NCBI RefSeq assembly: GCF_013391635.1
Contig: NZ_JACAWU010000002.1
Span: 186,001-250,000, forward strand
Source: Natronomonas gomsonensis
GTDB lineage: Archaea > Halobacteriota > Halobacteria > Halobacteriales > Haloarculaceae
Direction: 5' to 3'
Length of the DNA stretch: 64,000 nt
A program made the translations under genes and the position numbers. Each line of letters begins with the position of its first letter. Positions within the stretch are counted from its first letter, which is position 1. Positions 51,091 to 60,277 of the stretch are shown in pieces. Under the pieces are notes generated by a model. It did no database searches and was not told where the DNA came from. It saw only the letters and a list, made by a program, of their open reading frames with translations.

Positions 51091-52398
51091 ATGAGTGAAG
51101 ACGCGTCGTCCGAGGGGCCCGACCGCCCGTCCGAAATCGACTACGACGGGCGAGCGCGGGAGATACTCGGGTTCTCGCGGTGGTGGCAGATCGTCGCCGC
51201 GGCCGGCATGATGGCCGCCGTCAGCCCCTATCAGTACGTCTGGTCGTCCATCGAGGGGCCGCTCGCCGAGAGCCTCGACATCGCCCTGCCGGCGCTCGGT
51301 GCCGTCTTCTCGTTTTACGTCGTCTTCCAGTCGCTGTCGCAGTTCCCCGCTGGCTGGTGGCGGGACCGCCGCGGCCCGCGACTGTTGATGTTCCTCGCGG
51401 CGCTGCTCGCCGGCGGCGGCTACGTCGGGTTGGCCTACGCCACGAGCATCTGGCAGTTGTACGTCCTGTACTCGCTGGGTGCAGTCGGCGTCGGCATCGT
51501 CTACACCGTCGCCGTCAACACCGCCGTCAAGTGGTTCCCCGACCGAACCGGGCTCACGACGGGTATCGGGACGATGGCCTTCGCCGGCGGCAGCGCCCTC
51601 GTGGTCCCCTACGTCCGGGCGAACGCGACCGTCGCCAGTTACGCCGACGTGTTGCGGAACGTCGGTATCGTCATCCTCCTCGTCTTGCTTCTCGGTGCGG
51701 TCCTCCTCCGTGACCCGCCGAGCGACTGGCTCGGCCTCGACGACGGCGACGGCGACCGCTCGAACATCGCGGCGTCGCTGCGCGGTCGCTCCTACACGAC
51801 CAGAGAGATGCTGAAGACGTGGCAGTTCTGGCTGCTGTATGCGATGTTCATCGCGACCGCCGGTGCCGACCTGCTCGTCATCGCGAACGTCGTCCGCTTC
51901 GCCGAACACCTCGGATTCGCCGCGGTCATCGCCACTGCCGCGGCCACGCTGTTGCCCATCGCCGCCGGGGTCTCCCGGATGATTCTGGGTGAGGCCTCCG
52001 ACCGCTTCGAGCGCAAGCACGTTATGGTCGTCTCGTTCGTCCTCGCTGGCCTGTTCCGGCTCGGCCTCATCGCCGCCGGCAGCGCCGACGCCGGCATCGC
52101 CTTCGTCGCGATGGTGATGGGAGCGATGTTCTTCTCCTCGCCGCTGTACGTCTACTTCCCGGCGATGATAGCCGACTACTACGGCTCGGAGTACTCCTCC
52201 AGCAACTACGCGGTCATCTACAGTGCGAAAATCGGCGGCGGCGTCTTCGCCGGCACCGTCGCTGGCTTCCTCGTCGCTGCCTTCGGCTGGATTGCCACCT
52301 TCACGCTCGGCGGCGCCCTCGCCATCGCCGCGGGGGTGGCCGCACTCGTTCTCCGGCCGCCCGCCGGGTCGGGACTGAACGCCGACCCGACGGAGTGA
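51091..52398 (+). CDS. MFS transporter, OFA-like
   Basis: 435 residues, twelve membrane segments. GWWRDRRGPRLLMFL is the loop 2-3 motif of major facilitator proteins; the second half has EASDRFERKHVMVVSF in the equivalent place. The general form and length resemble the oxalate/formate antiporter (OFA) group. Start at ATG 51091, given by the TATA box; a GTG 90 bases upstream would put the promoter inside the gene. Confidence 0.85.
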   Translation: MSEDASSEGPDRPSEIDYDGRAREILGFSRWWQIVAAAGMMAAVSPYQYVWSSIEGPLAESLDIALPALGAVFSFYVVFQSLSQFPAGWWRDRRGPRLLMFLAALLAGGGYVGLAYATSIWQLYVLYSLGAVGVGIVYTVAVNTAVKWFPDRTGLTTGIGTMAFAGGSALVVPYVRANATVASYADVLRNVGIVILLVLLLGAVLLRDPPSDWLGLDDGDGDRSNIAASLRGRSYTTREMLKTWQFWLLYAMFIATAGADLLVIANVVRFAEHLGFAAVIATAAATLLPIAAGVSRMILGEASDRFERKHVMVVSFVLAGLFRLGLIAAGSADAGIAFVAMVMGAMFFSSPLYVYFPAMIADYYGSEYSSSNYAVIYSAKIGGGVFAGTVAGFLVAAFGWIATFTLGGALAIAAGVAALVLRPPAGSGLNADPTE

Positions 52399-52448
52399 CC
52401 GCGGGACAATCCGCAAGGACTTGAAGGGGTGGCCTCGAAGCCTCGCTC

Positions 52449-52862
52449 ATGGCAGACCAGTCGTTCCTCGAACAGCGACTCGACGCGAGTACGTGGCCGA
52501 TTGCGGTCGGCGATATCGTCGTCCTGATGGCGTTCCTATTCGTCGGGACGCTTCAACACACGCCGATGGAGCGGTTGCAGGCCGAACCGATAATCTACCT
52601 CTACGCCGCCGGGCCGTTCATCCTCGGGTGGCTCGTCTGTGCGCCGCTGGTCGGAGCGTACTCGCCGGGCGGTGGGTCGGCGCCGAACTCCTCGATTCCG
52701 CTCGCCATCCGGTCGTGGGTGCCTGCGGCCATCGTCGGCATCGTCGTCCGCGTCCTCGTCGTTCCGGACCGTGGTTTCGACCCCATCTTCGCGGGCATCA
52801 TGCTCGTCGGCGGCGCGTTCGTGCTGTCGGTGTGGCGGTTCCTCTACTTCAAAATCAGCTGA
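52449..52862 (+). CDS. DUF3054-like membrane protein
   Basis: 137 residues, four membrane segments (about 17-36, 48-65, 82-100 and 111-129). Motifs GDIVVLMAFLFVGTLQH and RSWVPAAIVGIVVRVLV fit the DUF3054 family, from memory. Role unknown. 51 bases after the MFS gene. Confidence 0.8.
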   Translation: MADQSFLEQRLDASTWPIAVGDIVVLMAFLFVGTLQHTPMERLQAEPIIYLYAAGPFILGWLVCAPLVGAYSPGGGSAPNSSIPLAIRSWVPAAIVGIVVRVLVVPDRGFDPIFAGIMLVGGAFVLSVWRFLYFKIS

Positions 52863-52878
52863 GACGGTCGGTCTCTTC

Positions 52879-53436
52879 TCACTCTTTGACGCCCGCGATG
52901 GTCATTCCGAAGCCGTACTCAAGTGGCCGGGGGTGGAGGCCGGCGTCGTCGATTGCGGCTTGCAGTTCCGCCGCCGTGTAGAACCGCGAATCGAAGCCGA
53001 CGAGTCGTTCACTCACGTCGAGCAGTCGACCGCGTCGCGTCGAGCGGTCGAACTCCGAGACGACGAGGACGCCACCCGGAGCGAGCACGCGGGCGGCTTC
53101 ACGCAGGGCCCCCTCGTGGTCGGGGAAGTGATGGAACGCGTCGACGATGAGGACGGCGTCGACCGAGCCGTCGGCGAGTGGCAGCGATTCCGCGACACCC
53201 TGGACGGTTTCGAGGCCACGGCCACGAGCCCGCCGGAGCATCCCCTCGGCAGGGTCGACGACGGTGGCTCCCACCTCCCGGGCCACTCGTCCCGAACCGC
53301 CGCCGACCTCGACGATTCGTTCGAGTTCGCGGTCGGCACAGACCAGTCCCTTCCGGAGTGCGAGCCTGTCGGCCGGCGGCATGAACAGGTCGTACAGCGG
53401 TGCGAAGGTGTCGAAGGCGCGAACGTCCCAACTCAT
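52879..53436 (-). CDS. Class I SAM methyltransferase (methyltransf_11 type)
   Basis: 185 residues. SAM-binding motif I IVEVGGGSGRVAREVG near residue 42, then DAVLIVDAFHHFPDHEGALREAARVLAPGGVLVVSE. Small UbiE/MenG-like form; MenG, the last methylation step of menaquinone, is absent from the men cluster, so this is one of several candidates, unproven. ATG 53436 (MSWDVRAFD) is the natural start. Confidence 0.82.
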   Translation of the reverse strand: MSWDVRAFDTFAPLYDLFMPPADRLALRKGLVCADRELERIVEVGGGSGRVAREVGATVVDPAEGMLRRARGRGLETVQGVAESLPLADGSVDAVLIVDAFHHFPDHEGALREAARVLAPGGVLVVSEFDRSTRRGRLLDVSERLVGFDSRFYTAAELQAAIDDAGLHPRPLEYGFGMTIAGVKE

Positions 53437-53487
53437 TGTCGGGGAATCGAGCGCCGGGCATAACTCCGTTGCCCCCATCGGTCGGGT

Positions 53488-54057
53488 ATGGCCTCCGAGT
53501 TCCCGACCCCCGAACTCCTCGGCTGGCCGGCCGACGGCCCCACGCTCCGACTCGATTACCGGCGGTTCAGCTACGCCGGGAAGTTCGTCATGTCGAACAC
53601 GGGGAAGGCAGTCGTTCGGGCCGGTGAAGGGACCGACGGCGAGTTCGACGACAGCGTAGTCGCAGCAGTCGCGTTCAATGCCGACCGGACGGACCCGGAG
53701 ACGCTGTGGATCCGATACGTCACCGTTCGGGAAGACCGCCGCGGTGAGGGACTCGGCCCGCGACTATGTCGGTTCGTCGTCGAGCAAGCGGCTGACCGGG
53801 GCTACGAGCGCGTCCGCATCGCGGTCAACAATCCCTTTGCCTACGAGGCGCTGTACCGGGCGGGGTTTTCCTTCACCGGCGAGGAGACCGGCATCGCCGA
53901 GTTGGTGCTGGAACGACCCGCCGACGCGCCGGCGGAGCGCTCGACAGCGCGATACCAGGAGGGAATCGACCGGTACCGACAGCGCGACCTCTCCGAAGAC
54001 GAACGGGCGTTTCTGGAGCGAAAACGGGGCGAAGAACCGCCCGCGCCGCCTGAGTGA
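53488..54057 (+). CDS. GNAT-family N-acetyltransferase
   Basis: 189 residues. Motif A: IRYVTVREDRRGEGLGPRL, with R-x-x-G-x-G/A acetyl-CoA loop, and motif B near PFAYEALYRAGFSFTGEETGI. A charged C-terminal tail (about 150-189). Acceptor not known; protein or small amine. Confidence 0.83.
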   Translation: MASEFPTPELLGWPADGPTLRLDYRRFSYAGKFVMSNTGKAVVRAGEGTDGEFDDSVVAAVAFNADRTDPETLWIRYVTVREDRRGEGLGPRLCRFVVEQAADRGYERVRIAVNNPFAYEALYRAGFSFTGEETGIAELVLERPADAPAERSTARYQEGIDRYRQRDLSEDERAFLERKRGEEPPAPPE

Positions 54058-54060
54058 GCG

Positions 54061-54315
54061 CTACCGATACCGGCTGCCCGGCATCCCGACGCCGCTGAGT
54101 CGATACAAGAGGAGTGCGGCGAGCGCTCCCACGAGGACGAAGACGGGGACGACGGATATCCACGCGGTCGGCGGGACGACTTCGACGATGGTCCCTTCGA
54201 GGTACGGGTCGGTGACGGACCAGCCGACGGCGATGCGGAAGACGACGAGGCCGAGTACGGAGACTGCGGCGAAGACCAGCAGTGCCGCTCCGTCGACCGT
54301 TCGCTCTCGGTCCAT
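54061..54315 (-). CDS. Small membrane protein
   Basis: 84 residues, two membrane segments (about 9-30 and 53-71). Begins [16 protein letters not shown], ends [15 protein letters not shown]. Between a GNAT gene and fen1, all on different strands. A coding frame of hydrophobic runs with proper charged flanks, but no family recognised. Confidence 0.6.
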   Translation of the reverse strand: MDRERTVDGAALLVFAAVSVLGLVVFRIAVGWSVTDPYLEGTIVEVVPPTAWISVVPVFVLVGALAALLLYRLSGVGMPGSRYR

Positions 54316-54402
54316 TGCGCCAGCGTACGGCACCGGCCGACGAAAACCCCACGACTCCGGCGTGGCGGGGGATTCAAGCGCCCGACGCCCCAACGACCGC
54401 CA

Positions 54403-55389
54403 ATGGGAAACGCGGACATCCGGCAGTTGGCGGTCATCGAGCCGAAACCCTTCACGGAGTTGGCCGGGTCGGTCGTCGCCATCGACGCCCACAACTGGCT
54501 GTACCGGTACCTCACGACGACGGTGAAGTTCACCCGAACCGGGGCCTACACCACGGACGACGGCGAGGAGGTCGCGAACCTCATCGGTGTCGTTCAGGGG
54601 CTGCCGAAATTCTTCGAGAACGACATCACGCCCGTGTTCGTCTTCGACGGCGGCGTCACCGAACTCAAAGACGACGAGGTCCAGTCGCGTCGCGAACAGC
54701 GGGAAACCTACGAGGAACAACTCGCGGAGGCCCGCGAACGCGAGGACGCCGAGGCGGCCGAAATCGCGACGCTGGAGTCTCGAACTCAACGACTCACCGA
54801 CACGATACAGGAGACGACCCGCGAACTGCTCGCGCTACTCGACGTGCCGGTCGTCGAGGCGCCCGCTGAGGGGGAGGCACAGGCGGCCCACATGGCCCGC
54901 TACGGTGACGCCGACTACGTCGGCTCGGAGGACTACGACGCGCTACTGTTGGGCGCTCCCTACACGCTGCGGGGATTGACGAGCAAGGGCGACCCCGAGT
55001 GTATGGACTTCGAGGCGACGCTCGAAGAACACGAGTTGACGTGGGAGGGGTTGGTCGACGCCGCCATCCTGATGGGGACGGACTTCAACGAGGGCATCTC
55101 CGGAATCGGCCCGAAGACGGCCGTGAAACTGATTCGGGAACACGGCGACCTCGACGGCGCACTGGCGGCCCGCGGGGAGTCCATCGCCCACGCCGACCGC
55201 ATCCGGGAGATGTTTCTGGACCCCACGGTGACCGACGAGTACGACTACGACACCGACATCGACCCGGACATCGAGGCCGCAAAGCGGTTCGTCACCGAAA
55301 CGTGGGGTGTCCCGGCCGAAGAGGTCGAACGCGGCTTCGAGCGCATCGAGGAGTCGGTCGTCCAGACGGGATTGGACCGATGGACGTAG
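54403..55389 (+). CDS. fen: Flap endonuclease FEN1
   Basis: 328 residues. XPG N domain ([12 protein letters not shown], Asp28; [12 protein letters not shown]) and XPG I domain ([33 protein letters not shown]) supply the metal-binding acidic cluster, followed by the H3TH helices [23 protein letters not shown]. Ends QTGLDRWT, a PCNA-interacting peptide variant with a final Thr in place of Phe. Removes 5' flaps at Okazaki fragments and in repair. Confidence 0.95.
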   Translation: MGNADIRQLAVIEPKPFTELAGSVVAIDAHNWLYRYLTTTVKFTRTGAYTTDDGEEVANLIGVVQGLPKFFENDITPVFVFDGGVTELKDDEVQSRREQRETYEEQLAEAREREDAEAAEIATLESRTQRLTDTIQETTRELLALLDVPVVEAPAEGEAQAAHMARYGDADYVGSEDYDALLLGAPYTLRGLTSKGDPECMDFEATLEEHELTWEGLVDAAILMGTDFNEGISGIGPKTAVKLIREHGDLDGALAARGESIAHADRIREMFLDPTVTDEYDYDTDIDPDIEAAKRFVTETWGVPAEEVERGFERIEESVVQTGLDRWT

Positions 55390-55414
55390 GTGAGTCGGCG
55401 ACACACACGGTACC

Positions 55415-55651
55415 ATGACGCCGGAAGACGTCGAGGAAACAATCGAGGCGGCAATCGAGGAGTGTGAGGCGACCGTCGAGCGTGCCCGCGGCGACCACGA
55501 CGACGACCACCTCCGGGCGACGGTCGTCTCGCCGGCCTTCGAGGGACTGTCGCTGCTCGAGCAGCACGACCTCGTCTACGACGCCCTCGGCGAGGCGATG
55601 ACGACCGACGTCCACGCCTTGGAGTTGACGACGCGGACGCCTGAGGAGTAA
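55415..55651 (+). CDS. BolA-family protein
   Basis: 78 residues. The central helix motif HLRATVVSPAFEGLSLLEQHDLVYDALGEAMTTDVHALEL is the BolA/YrbA core. BolA proteins work with monothiol glutaredoxins in Fe-S trafficking; their role in archaea is not settled. 26 bases after fen1. Confidence 0.85.
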   Translation: MTPEDVEETIEAAIEECEATVERARGDHDDDHLRATVVSPAFEGLSLLEQHDLVYDALGEAMTTDVHALELTTRTPEE

Positions 55652-55724
55652 CGACGGGCCGACGCTGCTCGACGCTCGCGGCGGATTCGGTGATTTTTAC
55701 GTGCCCCGACGCGACGCCTCTCGT

Positions 55725-57137
55725 ATGTCCGACGACCAGGAGTTCCGAACCGAACGCGACAGCCTCGGCGAGATGCAGGTGCCCGCGGACGCCTACTGGG
55801 GCGCCCAGACCCAGCGTGCCGTCGAGAACTTCCCCATCTCGGGGCTGACCTTCCAGCGGCGGTTCGTCCGCGCGCTCGGCATCGTCAAGAAGGCCGCCGC
55901 GAAGGCCAACGAGGAACTCGACCTCCTCGATTCCGAGAAGGCCGACGCTATCGTCGAGGCCGCCGACGAGGTCATCGCCGGCAACCACGACGAGCAGTTC
56001 CCCGTCGACGTGTTCCAGACCGGGTCGGGAACCTCCTCGAACATGAACGCGAACGAGGTCATCTCCAACCGCGCTACCGAGATTTTCGGTGGCGAAATCG
56101 GCACCCGGGAGATTCATCCCAACGACCACGTCAACTACGGTCAATCGAGCAACGACGTGATTCCGACGGCGATGCACGTCGCCGCACTGGAGGCCGTCGA
56201 GCGCGACGTGATTCCGGCGCTGGAGACGCTGGCGGACGAACTCGCCGAGAAGGAAGGCGAATTCGACGACGTGGTCAAGACCGGCCGAACACACCTGCAG
56301 GACGCCACGCCCGTCCGTCTCGGACAGGAGTTCGGCGGCTACCGGACCCAAATCGAGAAAGGCATCGAGCGCGTCGCGGCGACGCGGGACCACCTCGGCG
56401 AACTCGCCCTCGGCGGCACCGCCGTCGGGACGGGCCTCAACACCCACCCCGAGTTCCCCGGCCTCGCCGCGGAGTACATCTCCTCGGAGACGGGCCTGGA
56501 GTTCCGGGAGGCCGACAACCACTTCGAGGCACAGGCGGCCCACGACGCGATGAACGAGGCCCACGGCGCCCTGCGGACGGTCGCCGGGTCGATGAACAAG
56601 ATCGCCAACGACCTCCGACTGCTCGCCTCCGGCCCCCGCAACGGCCTCGGCGAAATCGAACAGCCGGAGAACCAGCCCGGCTCCTCGATCATGCCCGGCA
56701 AAATCAACCCGGTCGTCGCCGAGTCGGTCAATCAGGTCCACAAGCAGGTCGTCGGCAACGACGCCGCCGTCTCCGCCGGCGCGGCCCGCGGCGAAATCGA
56801 CCTCAACCTCTACAAGCCGGTGCTCGCGTACAACTTCCTGCAGAGTGCGAACCTCGTCGCCAACAGCGCCGCCGTCTTCGGCGAGCGTTTCGTCGGCAAA
56901 CTCGAAGCCAACGCCGACCACTGCCGGAAGAAGGTAGAGGGGTCGATGGCGCTCGCGACGGCGCTGAACCCCGCCATCGGCTACGACAAGGCCTCGAAGG
57001 TCGCAAAGCAGGCCCTCGCAGAGGGCAAGACCGTCCGCGAGGTCGCCGTCGACGAGGGCTACCTCACCGAGTCGGAGGCCGACGACGTCCTCGACCCGCG
57101 TGCGATGACCGAGCGGGTCATCCTCGGCGACGACTGA
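55725..57137 (+). CDS. fumC: Class II fumarate hydratase
   Basis: 470 residues. Fumarase/aspartase signature SSIMPGKINPVVAESVNQV at about 319, FQTGSGTSSNMNANEV and HPNDHVNYGQSSNDV at 90-150. Iron-free fumarase of the citric acid cycle. ATG 55725 follows a TATA-like stretch (gatttttac near 55692) by about 30 bases. Confidence 0.95.
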   Translation: MSDDQEFRTERDSLGEMQVPADAYWGAQTQRAVENFPISGLTFQRRFVRALGIVKKAAAKANEELDLLDSEKADAIVEAADEVIAGNHDEQFPVDVFQTGSGTSSNMNANEVISNRATEIFGGEIGTREIHPNDHVNYGQSSNDVIPTAMHVAALEAVERDVIPALETLADELAEKEGEFDDVVKTGRTHLQDATPVRLGQEFGGYRTQIEKGIERVAATRDHLGELALGGTAVGTGLNTHPEFPGLAAEYISSETGLEFREADNHFEAQAAHDAMNEAHGALRTVAGSMNKIANDLRLLASGPRNGLGEIEQPENQPGSSIMPGKINPVVAESVNQVHKQVVGNDAAVSAGAARGEIDLNLYKPVLAYNFLQSANLVANSAAVFGERFVGKLEANADHCRKKVEGSMALATALNPAIGYDKASKVAKQALAEGKTVREVAVDEGYLTESEADDVLDPRAMTERVILGDD

Positions 57138-57230
57138 TACGAATCGTCACAAGAGTGCTCGGTTCGGTTTGCTGACCGCCACGCACATCCCCGGGGTGTT
57201 GATGCCGGCTCACGGCGTCGTTTCGGTATC

Positions 57231-57719
57231 ATGGCAACGCACACGGCTTCGGGGGCGGCGTCGTCGGCCGGTGGCTTCGACCTCGTCGACCCGCGGGCCC
57301 CTCGGTTCGGACAGACGCTCACTGCGGTCGGTCTGGCGGCCGGCATCGCACTCGGAGAGCCGCTTTTCGTCTTCGGCATCACTGCGGTGTTGGTCGTGTC
57401 GGTAGTGTCTCGGTGGCGAGTCGACCTCTATGGATTCCTCTGGCAGTCGCTGGCGCTGTCGGTCGTCGCTGCACCAGAGCGCCGCGAGCCCGCGGCACCC
57501 CACCGCTTCTCGAAGCTCATGGGTGCGGCGTTCACCGCCGTCGCCAGCGGCTTCCTCTCGCTTGGAGTGATTGCCGAAAGCGCCACCGCGATGTATGTCG
57601 GCTTTGCCGTCGCCGGTATCGTCGCCCTCCTCGCGGGTACCGTGGCCGGACTCGACTACTGTATCGGCTGCCGCCTGTATCAGCAGGTGTCGTTCTTCCG
57701 GCGTCTCGGACTCGTCTGA
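57231..57719 (+). CDS. DUF4395-like membrane protein
   Basis: 162 residues. DPRAPRFGQTLTAVGLA at the start, four membrane segments in two pairs (about 31-48, 49-66 then 105-140), and a conserved LDYCIGCRLYQQV near the C-terminus with two Cys, which fits DUF4395. Role unknown. Confidence 0.78.
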   Translation: MATHTASGAASSAGGFDLVDPRAPRFGQTLTAVGLAAGIALGEPLFVFGITAVLVVSVVSRWRVDLYGFLWQSLALSVVAAPERREPAAPHRFSKLMGAAFTAVASGFLSLGVIAESATAMYVGFAVAGIVALLAGTVAGLDYCIGCRLYQQVSFFRRLGLV

Positions 57720-57772
57720 CCACGATGGCCGGTCGGAATGCATGTGAAATAGCCTGAAAACCGTCACTAGGC

Positions 57773-57816
57773 GTATTTAATATAAATCCATCGGCGGGTT
57801 TTCTGCCGGAGAAAAC
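57773..57816 (+). promoter_or_regulatory. Promoter and inverted repeat of the second PadR gene
   Basis: TATA-like box in gtatttaatataaat (57773-57787). At 57798-57816, the perfect inverted repeat GTTTTCT-N5-AGAAAAC falls where transcription would start, a typical place for autorepression by a PadR regulator. No equivalent dyad is seen at the first padR gene. Confidence 0.5.
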
Positions 57817-57857
57817 AGGGTCAATGGGTTATGTACACACGGGGTCTCGACGGTGAT

Positions 57858-58337
57858 ATGAGTCCGATGGAGTCCGCCTCCGAATCGAACCCGCAAATCA
57901 GTATCGACCGACTGCAAGCGGAACTCACCGGCGAAGACGAGTCCGCCGCCTCCGGCAGTGCCGTGGCCGAACTCGTTTCCGATGTCGAATCTTCGGTCGC
58001 CGACAGTGGGTTCTCCTTCGGTGAATCCTACGTCAAAACGTCGCTGGACGAACTCCTGTTGGCGCTCGTCGGACTCCGGACCTCGGACACCCACGGAAAG
58101 CAACTGCTCGACGACCTCGCAAGCGAGTTCGACACCGTTCTCAGCCCGGGCACCGTCTATCCTCGACTTCACGGTCTCTGTGACGGCGACGTACTCGAAC
58201 AGCGCGAACTGGTGAAGACGAAGGAGTACACCCTCGCGGACGAAGACGCTGCCCGCGGGCAGGTCGCCGAGGCGGCCCGACAGCACCTCGCTTTGGGGAT
58301 GGTGTTTCACGCCGCGCTGGAAGCCGGGGAGTTCTGA
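57858..58337 (+). CDS. PadR-family transcriptional regulator
   Basis: 159 residues from the ATG at 57858. PadR winged helix: LLLALVGLRTSDTHGKQLLDDL and LSPGTVYPRLHGLCDGDVLEQ, wing around KTKEYTLAD; closing helices RQHLALGMVFHAALEA. Paralogous to the protein at 23496, with the same unusual acidic N-terminal tail of about 60 residues and conserved LSPGTVYP. Start could also be the ATG at 57867 or upstream at 57831. Confidence 0.87.
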   Translation: MSPMESASESNPQISIDRLQAELTGEDESAASGSAVAELVSDVESSVADSGFSFGESYVKTSLDELLLALVGLRTSDTHGKQLLDDLASEFDTVLSPGTVYPRLHGLCDGDVLEQRELVKTKEYTLADEDAARGQVAEAARQHLALGMVFHAALEAGEF

Positions 58338-58383
58338 GCGCCCGAACACCAACTCCCGCTCCGTCGGTCCCGCGGATGGTGTC

Positions 58384-58389
58384 TTTTTT
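58384..58389 (+). terminator. T6 run between padR and gatE
   Basis: Six T residues 46 bases past the PadR stop, read as an archaeal stop signal. It also lies about 27-30 bases before the gatE ATG, so it may serve as a weak TATA-like box instead. Confidence 0.35.
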
Positions 58390-58415
58390 GACGCTCCCCA
58401 CCGGAGCGGTTCGTA

Positions 58416-60269
58416 ATGAGCTACGACTACGAGGAGTTGGGTCTCGTCGCGGGGCTGGAGATTCACCAGCAACTCGACACCGAGACCAAACTCTTCTGTA
58501 ACTGTCCGACGGAGCGCCGCGAACCGGAGGAGTCCGTCCGGTCGTTCACGCGATACCTCCACCCGACGAAATCCGAACTCGGCGAACTCGACGAGGCGGC
58601 CCTCGAGGAGTCCCGCGTCGACCGCGAGTTCGAGTATCTCGCCTTCGATTCCACCTGTCTCGTCGAAGAGGACGACGAGCCACCGCATCGCCTCGACGAG
58701 GAAGCCCTCGACACCGCGATGGAAATCGCCTCGCTGCTGGACTGTGAGGTCGTCGACCAGGCCCACGTCATGCGGAAAATCGTTGTCGACGGCTCGAACA
58801 CCTCGGGCTTTCAGCGCTCCTCGCTCGTCGCCACCGACGGCGAAATCACCACCTCGGAGGGGTCGGTCGGCATCGCGGATATGCTGCTCGAAGAGGAATC
58901 CGCTGCCCGAATCGAGGAGCGAGAGAGCGGTGTCACCTACGGGCTGGACCGCCTCGGCATCCCGCTCGTCGAAATCGGAACCAAACCGGACATCCGCTCG
59001 CCGGAGCAGGCCCTGGAGGCCGCCGAGCGAATCGGCATGTTGCTGCGCTCGACGGGGAAGGTGAAACGCGGCCTCGGGACCATCCGACAGGACGTGAACG
59101 TCTCCATCGCGGAGGGCGCCCGCGTCGAGATGAAAGGCGTCCAGAGCCTCGACGACATCGACGACCTCGTCGAGGGCGAGGTCGGCCGACAGGTCGCGCT
59201 GCTCGACATCGCCGAGGAACTGCAGGCGAGAGACGCTGCGGTCGCCGAACCACAGGACGTGACCGAGGTCTTCGCGGACACCGACAGCGGCGTCATCGCC
59301 GGTGCGGAGGCCGTCCACGCCGTCCGACTTGAAGGGTTCGACGGCCTCGTCGGCCGCGAGATTCAGCCCGACCGCCGTCTCGGAACGGAGTTCTCCGACC
59401 ACGCCAAACGACACGGGGCGGGCGGCATCTTCCACACCGACGAACTGCCGGCCTACGGCGTCACCGAAGCCGAGGTCGAGGCGCTTCGTGAGGCCGTCGC
59501 TGCGGAGACCGACGACGCCGTCGCGCTGGTGGCGGCCGATACCGAGGTTGCCGAGGGGGCCATCGACGCTGTCGCCGACCGCGCCGAGGTCGCCATCCAC
59601 GAGGTGCCCGAGGAGACCCGCGGTGCCAACGAGGACGGCACCTCCCGGTATCTCCGGCCACTTCCCGGCGCGGCGCGGATGTACCCCGAGACCGACGTGC
59701 CGCCGGTCGAACCCGACCCCTCTACCGTCGAGACACCCGAACTGCTCACCGAGAAGGTCGAGCGCTATCAATCCGAACTGGGGCTCGGCGAAGGACTGGC
59801 CGACCAGGTCGCCTACGGCCGACACATGTCGACGTTCGAGGAGGCCGTCGACCGCGGCATCGACCCGACGACGGCCGCCGGCACGCTCGAGTCGACGCTG
59901 ACGGAACTCAGACGCGACGACGTGCCCGTCGGAAACCTCACCGCAGAGCAGTTGCTCTCGGTGCTGGAACTCGTCGAGGACGGCGAATTGGTCAACGAGG
60001 GCATCGGCCCGGTCCTGACGGAGTTGGCCGAAGACGGGTCGCTGTCGGCCGAGGAAGCCATCGAGGAGGCCGGACTCTCCGGCGTCGACCGCGAGGAGGT
60101 CCGCGAAGTCGTCGAGGAGGTCGTCGAACGCAACGCCGACCAGGTCGAAGCCGAGGGGATGGGCGCGTTCTCGGGGCTCATGGGCGAGTGCATGGGCGCC
60201 CTCCGCGGGAAAGCCGACGGCGAAGTCGTCTCGGAGTTGCTGCGAGAGGAAATCGGCAAGCGGAGCTGA
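58416..60269 (+). CDS. gatE: Glu-tRNA(Gln) amidotransferase subunit E
   Basis: 617 residues: GatB/E catalytic cradle (LVAGLEIHQQLDTETKLFCNCPT, SNTSGFQRSSLVATDG, IGTKPDIRSPEQA, TIRQDVNVSI), an AspRS-like insertion that marks GatE (about 270-400, then AARMYPETDVPPV), and the C-terminal GatB/Yqey tail. With GatD it converts Glu-tRNA(Gln) to Gln-tRNA(Gln) in archaea; gatD is not in this window. Confidence 0.95.
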   Translation: MSYDYEELGLVAGLEIHQQLDTETKLFCNCPTERREPEESVRSFTRYLHPTKSELGELDEAALEESRVDREFEYLAFDSTCLVEEDDEPPHRLDEEALDTAMEIASLLDCEVVDQAHVMRKIVVDGSNTSGFQRSSLVATDGEITTSEGSVGIADMLLEEESAARIEERESGVTYGLDRLGIPLVEIGTKPDIRSPEQALEAAERIGMLLRSTGKVKRGLGTIRQDVNVSIAEGARVEMKGVQSLDDIDDLVEGEVGRQVALLDIAEELQARDAAVAEPQDVTEVFADTDSGVIAGAEAVHAVRLEGFDGLVGREIQPDRRLGTEFSDHAKRHGAGGIFHTDELPAYGVTEAEVEALREAVAAETDDAVALVAADTEVAEGAIDAVADRAEVAIHEVPEETRGANEDGTSRYLRPLPGAARMYPETDVPPVEPDPSTVETPELLTEKVERYQSELGLGEGLADQVAYGRHMSTFEEAVDRGIDPTTAAGTLESTLTELRRDDVPVGNLTAEQLLSVLELVEDGELVNEGIGPVLTELAEDGSLSAEEAIEEAGLSGVDREEVREVVEEVVERNADQVEAEGMGAFSGLMGECMGALRGKADGEVVSELLREEIGKRS

Positions 60270-60277
60270 GACGACGG

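Noticed and set aside
50981-51094. 37-codon open frame whose stop overlaps the MFS start codon (ATGA)
   Set aside because: The MFS promoter TATA box lies inside it and gives a leaderless start, so a translated upstream frame is unlikely.
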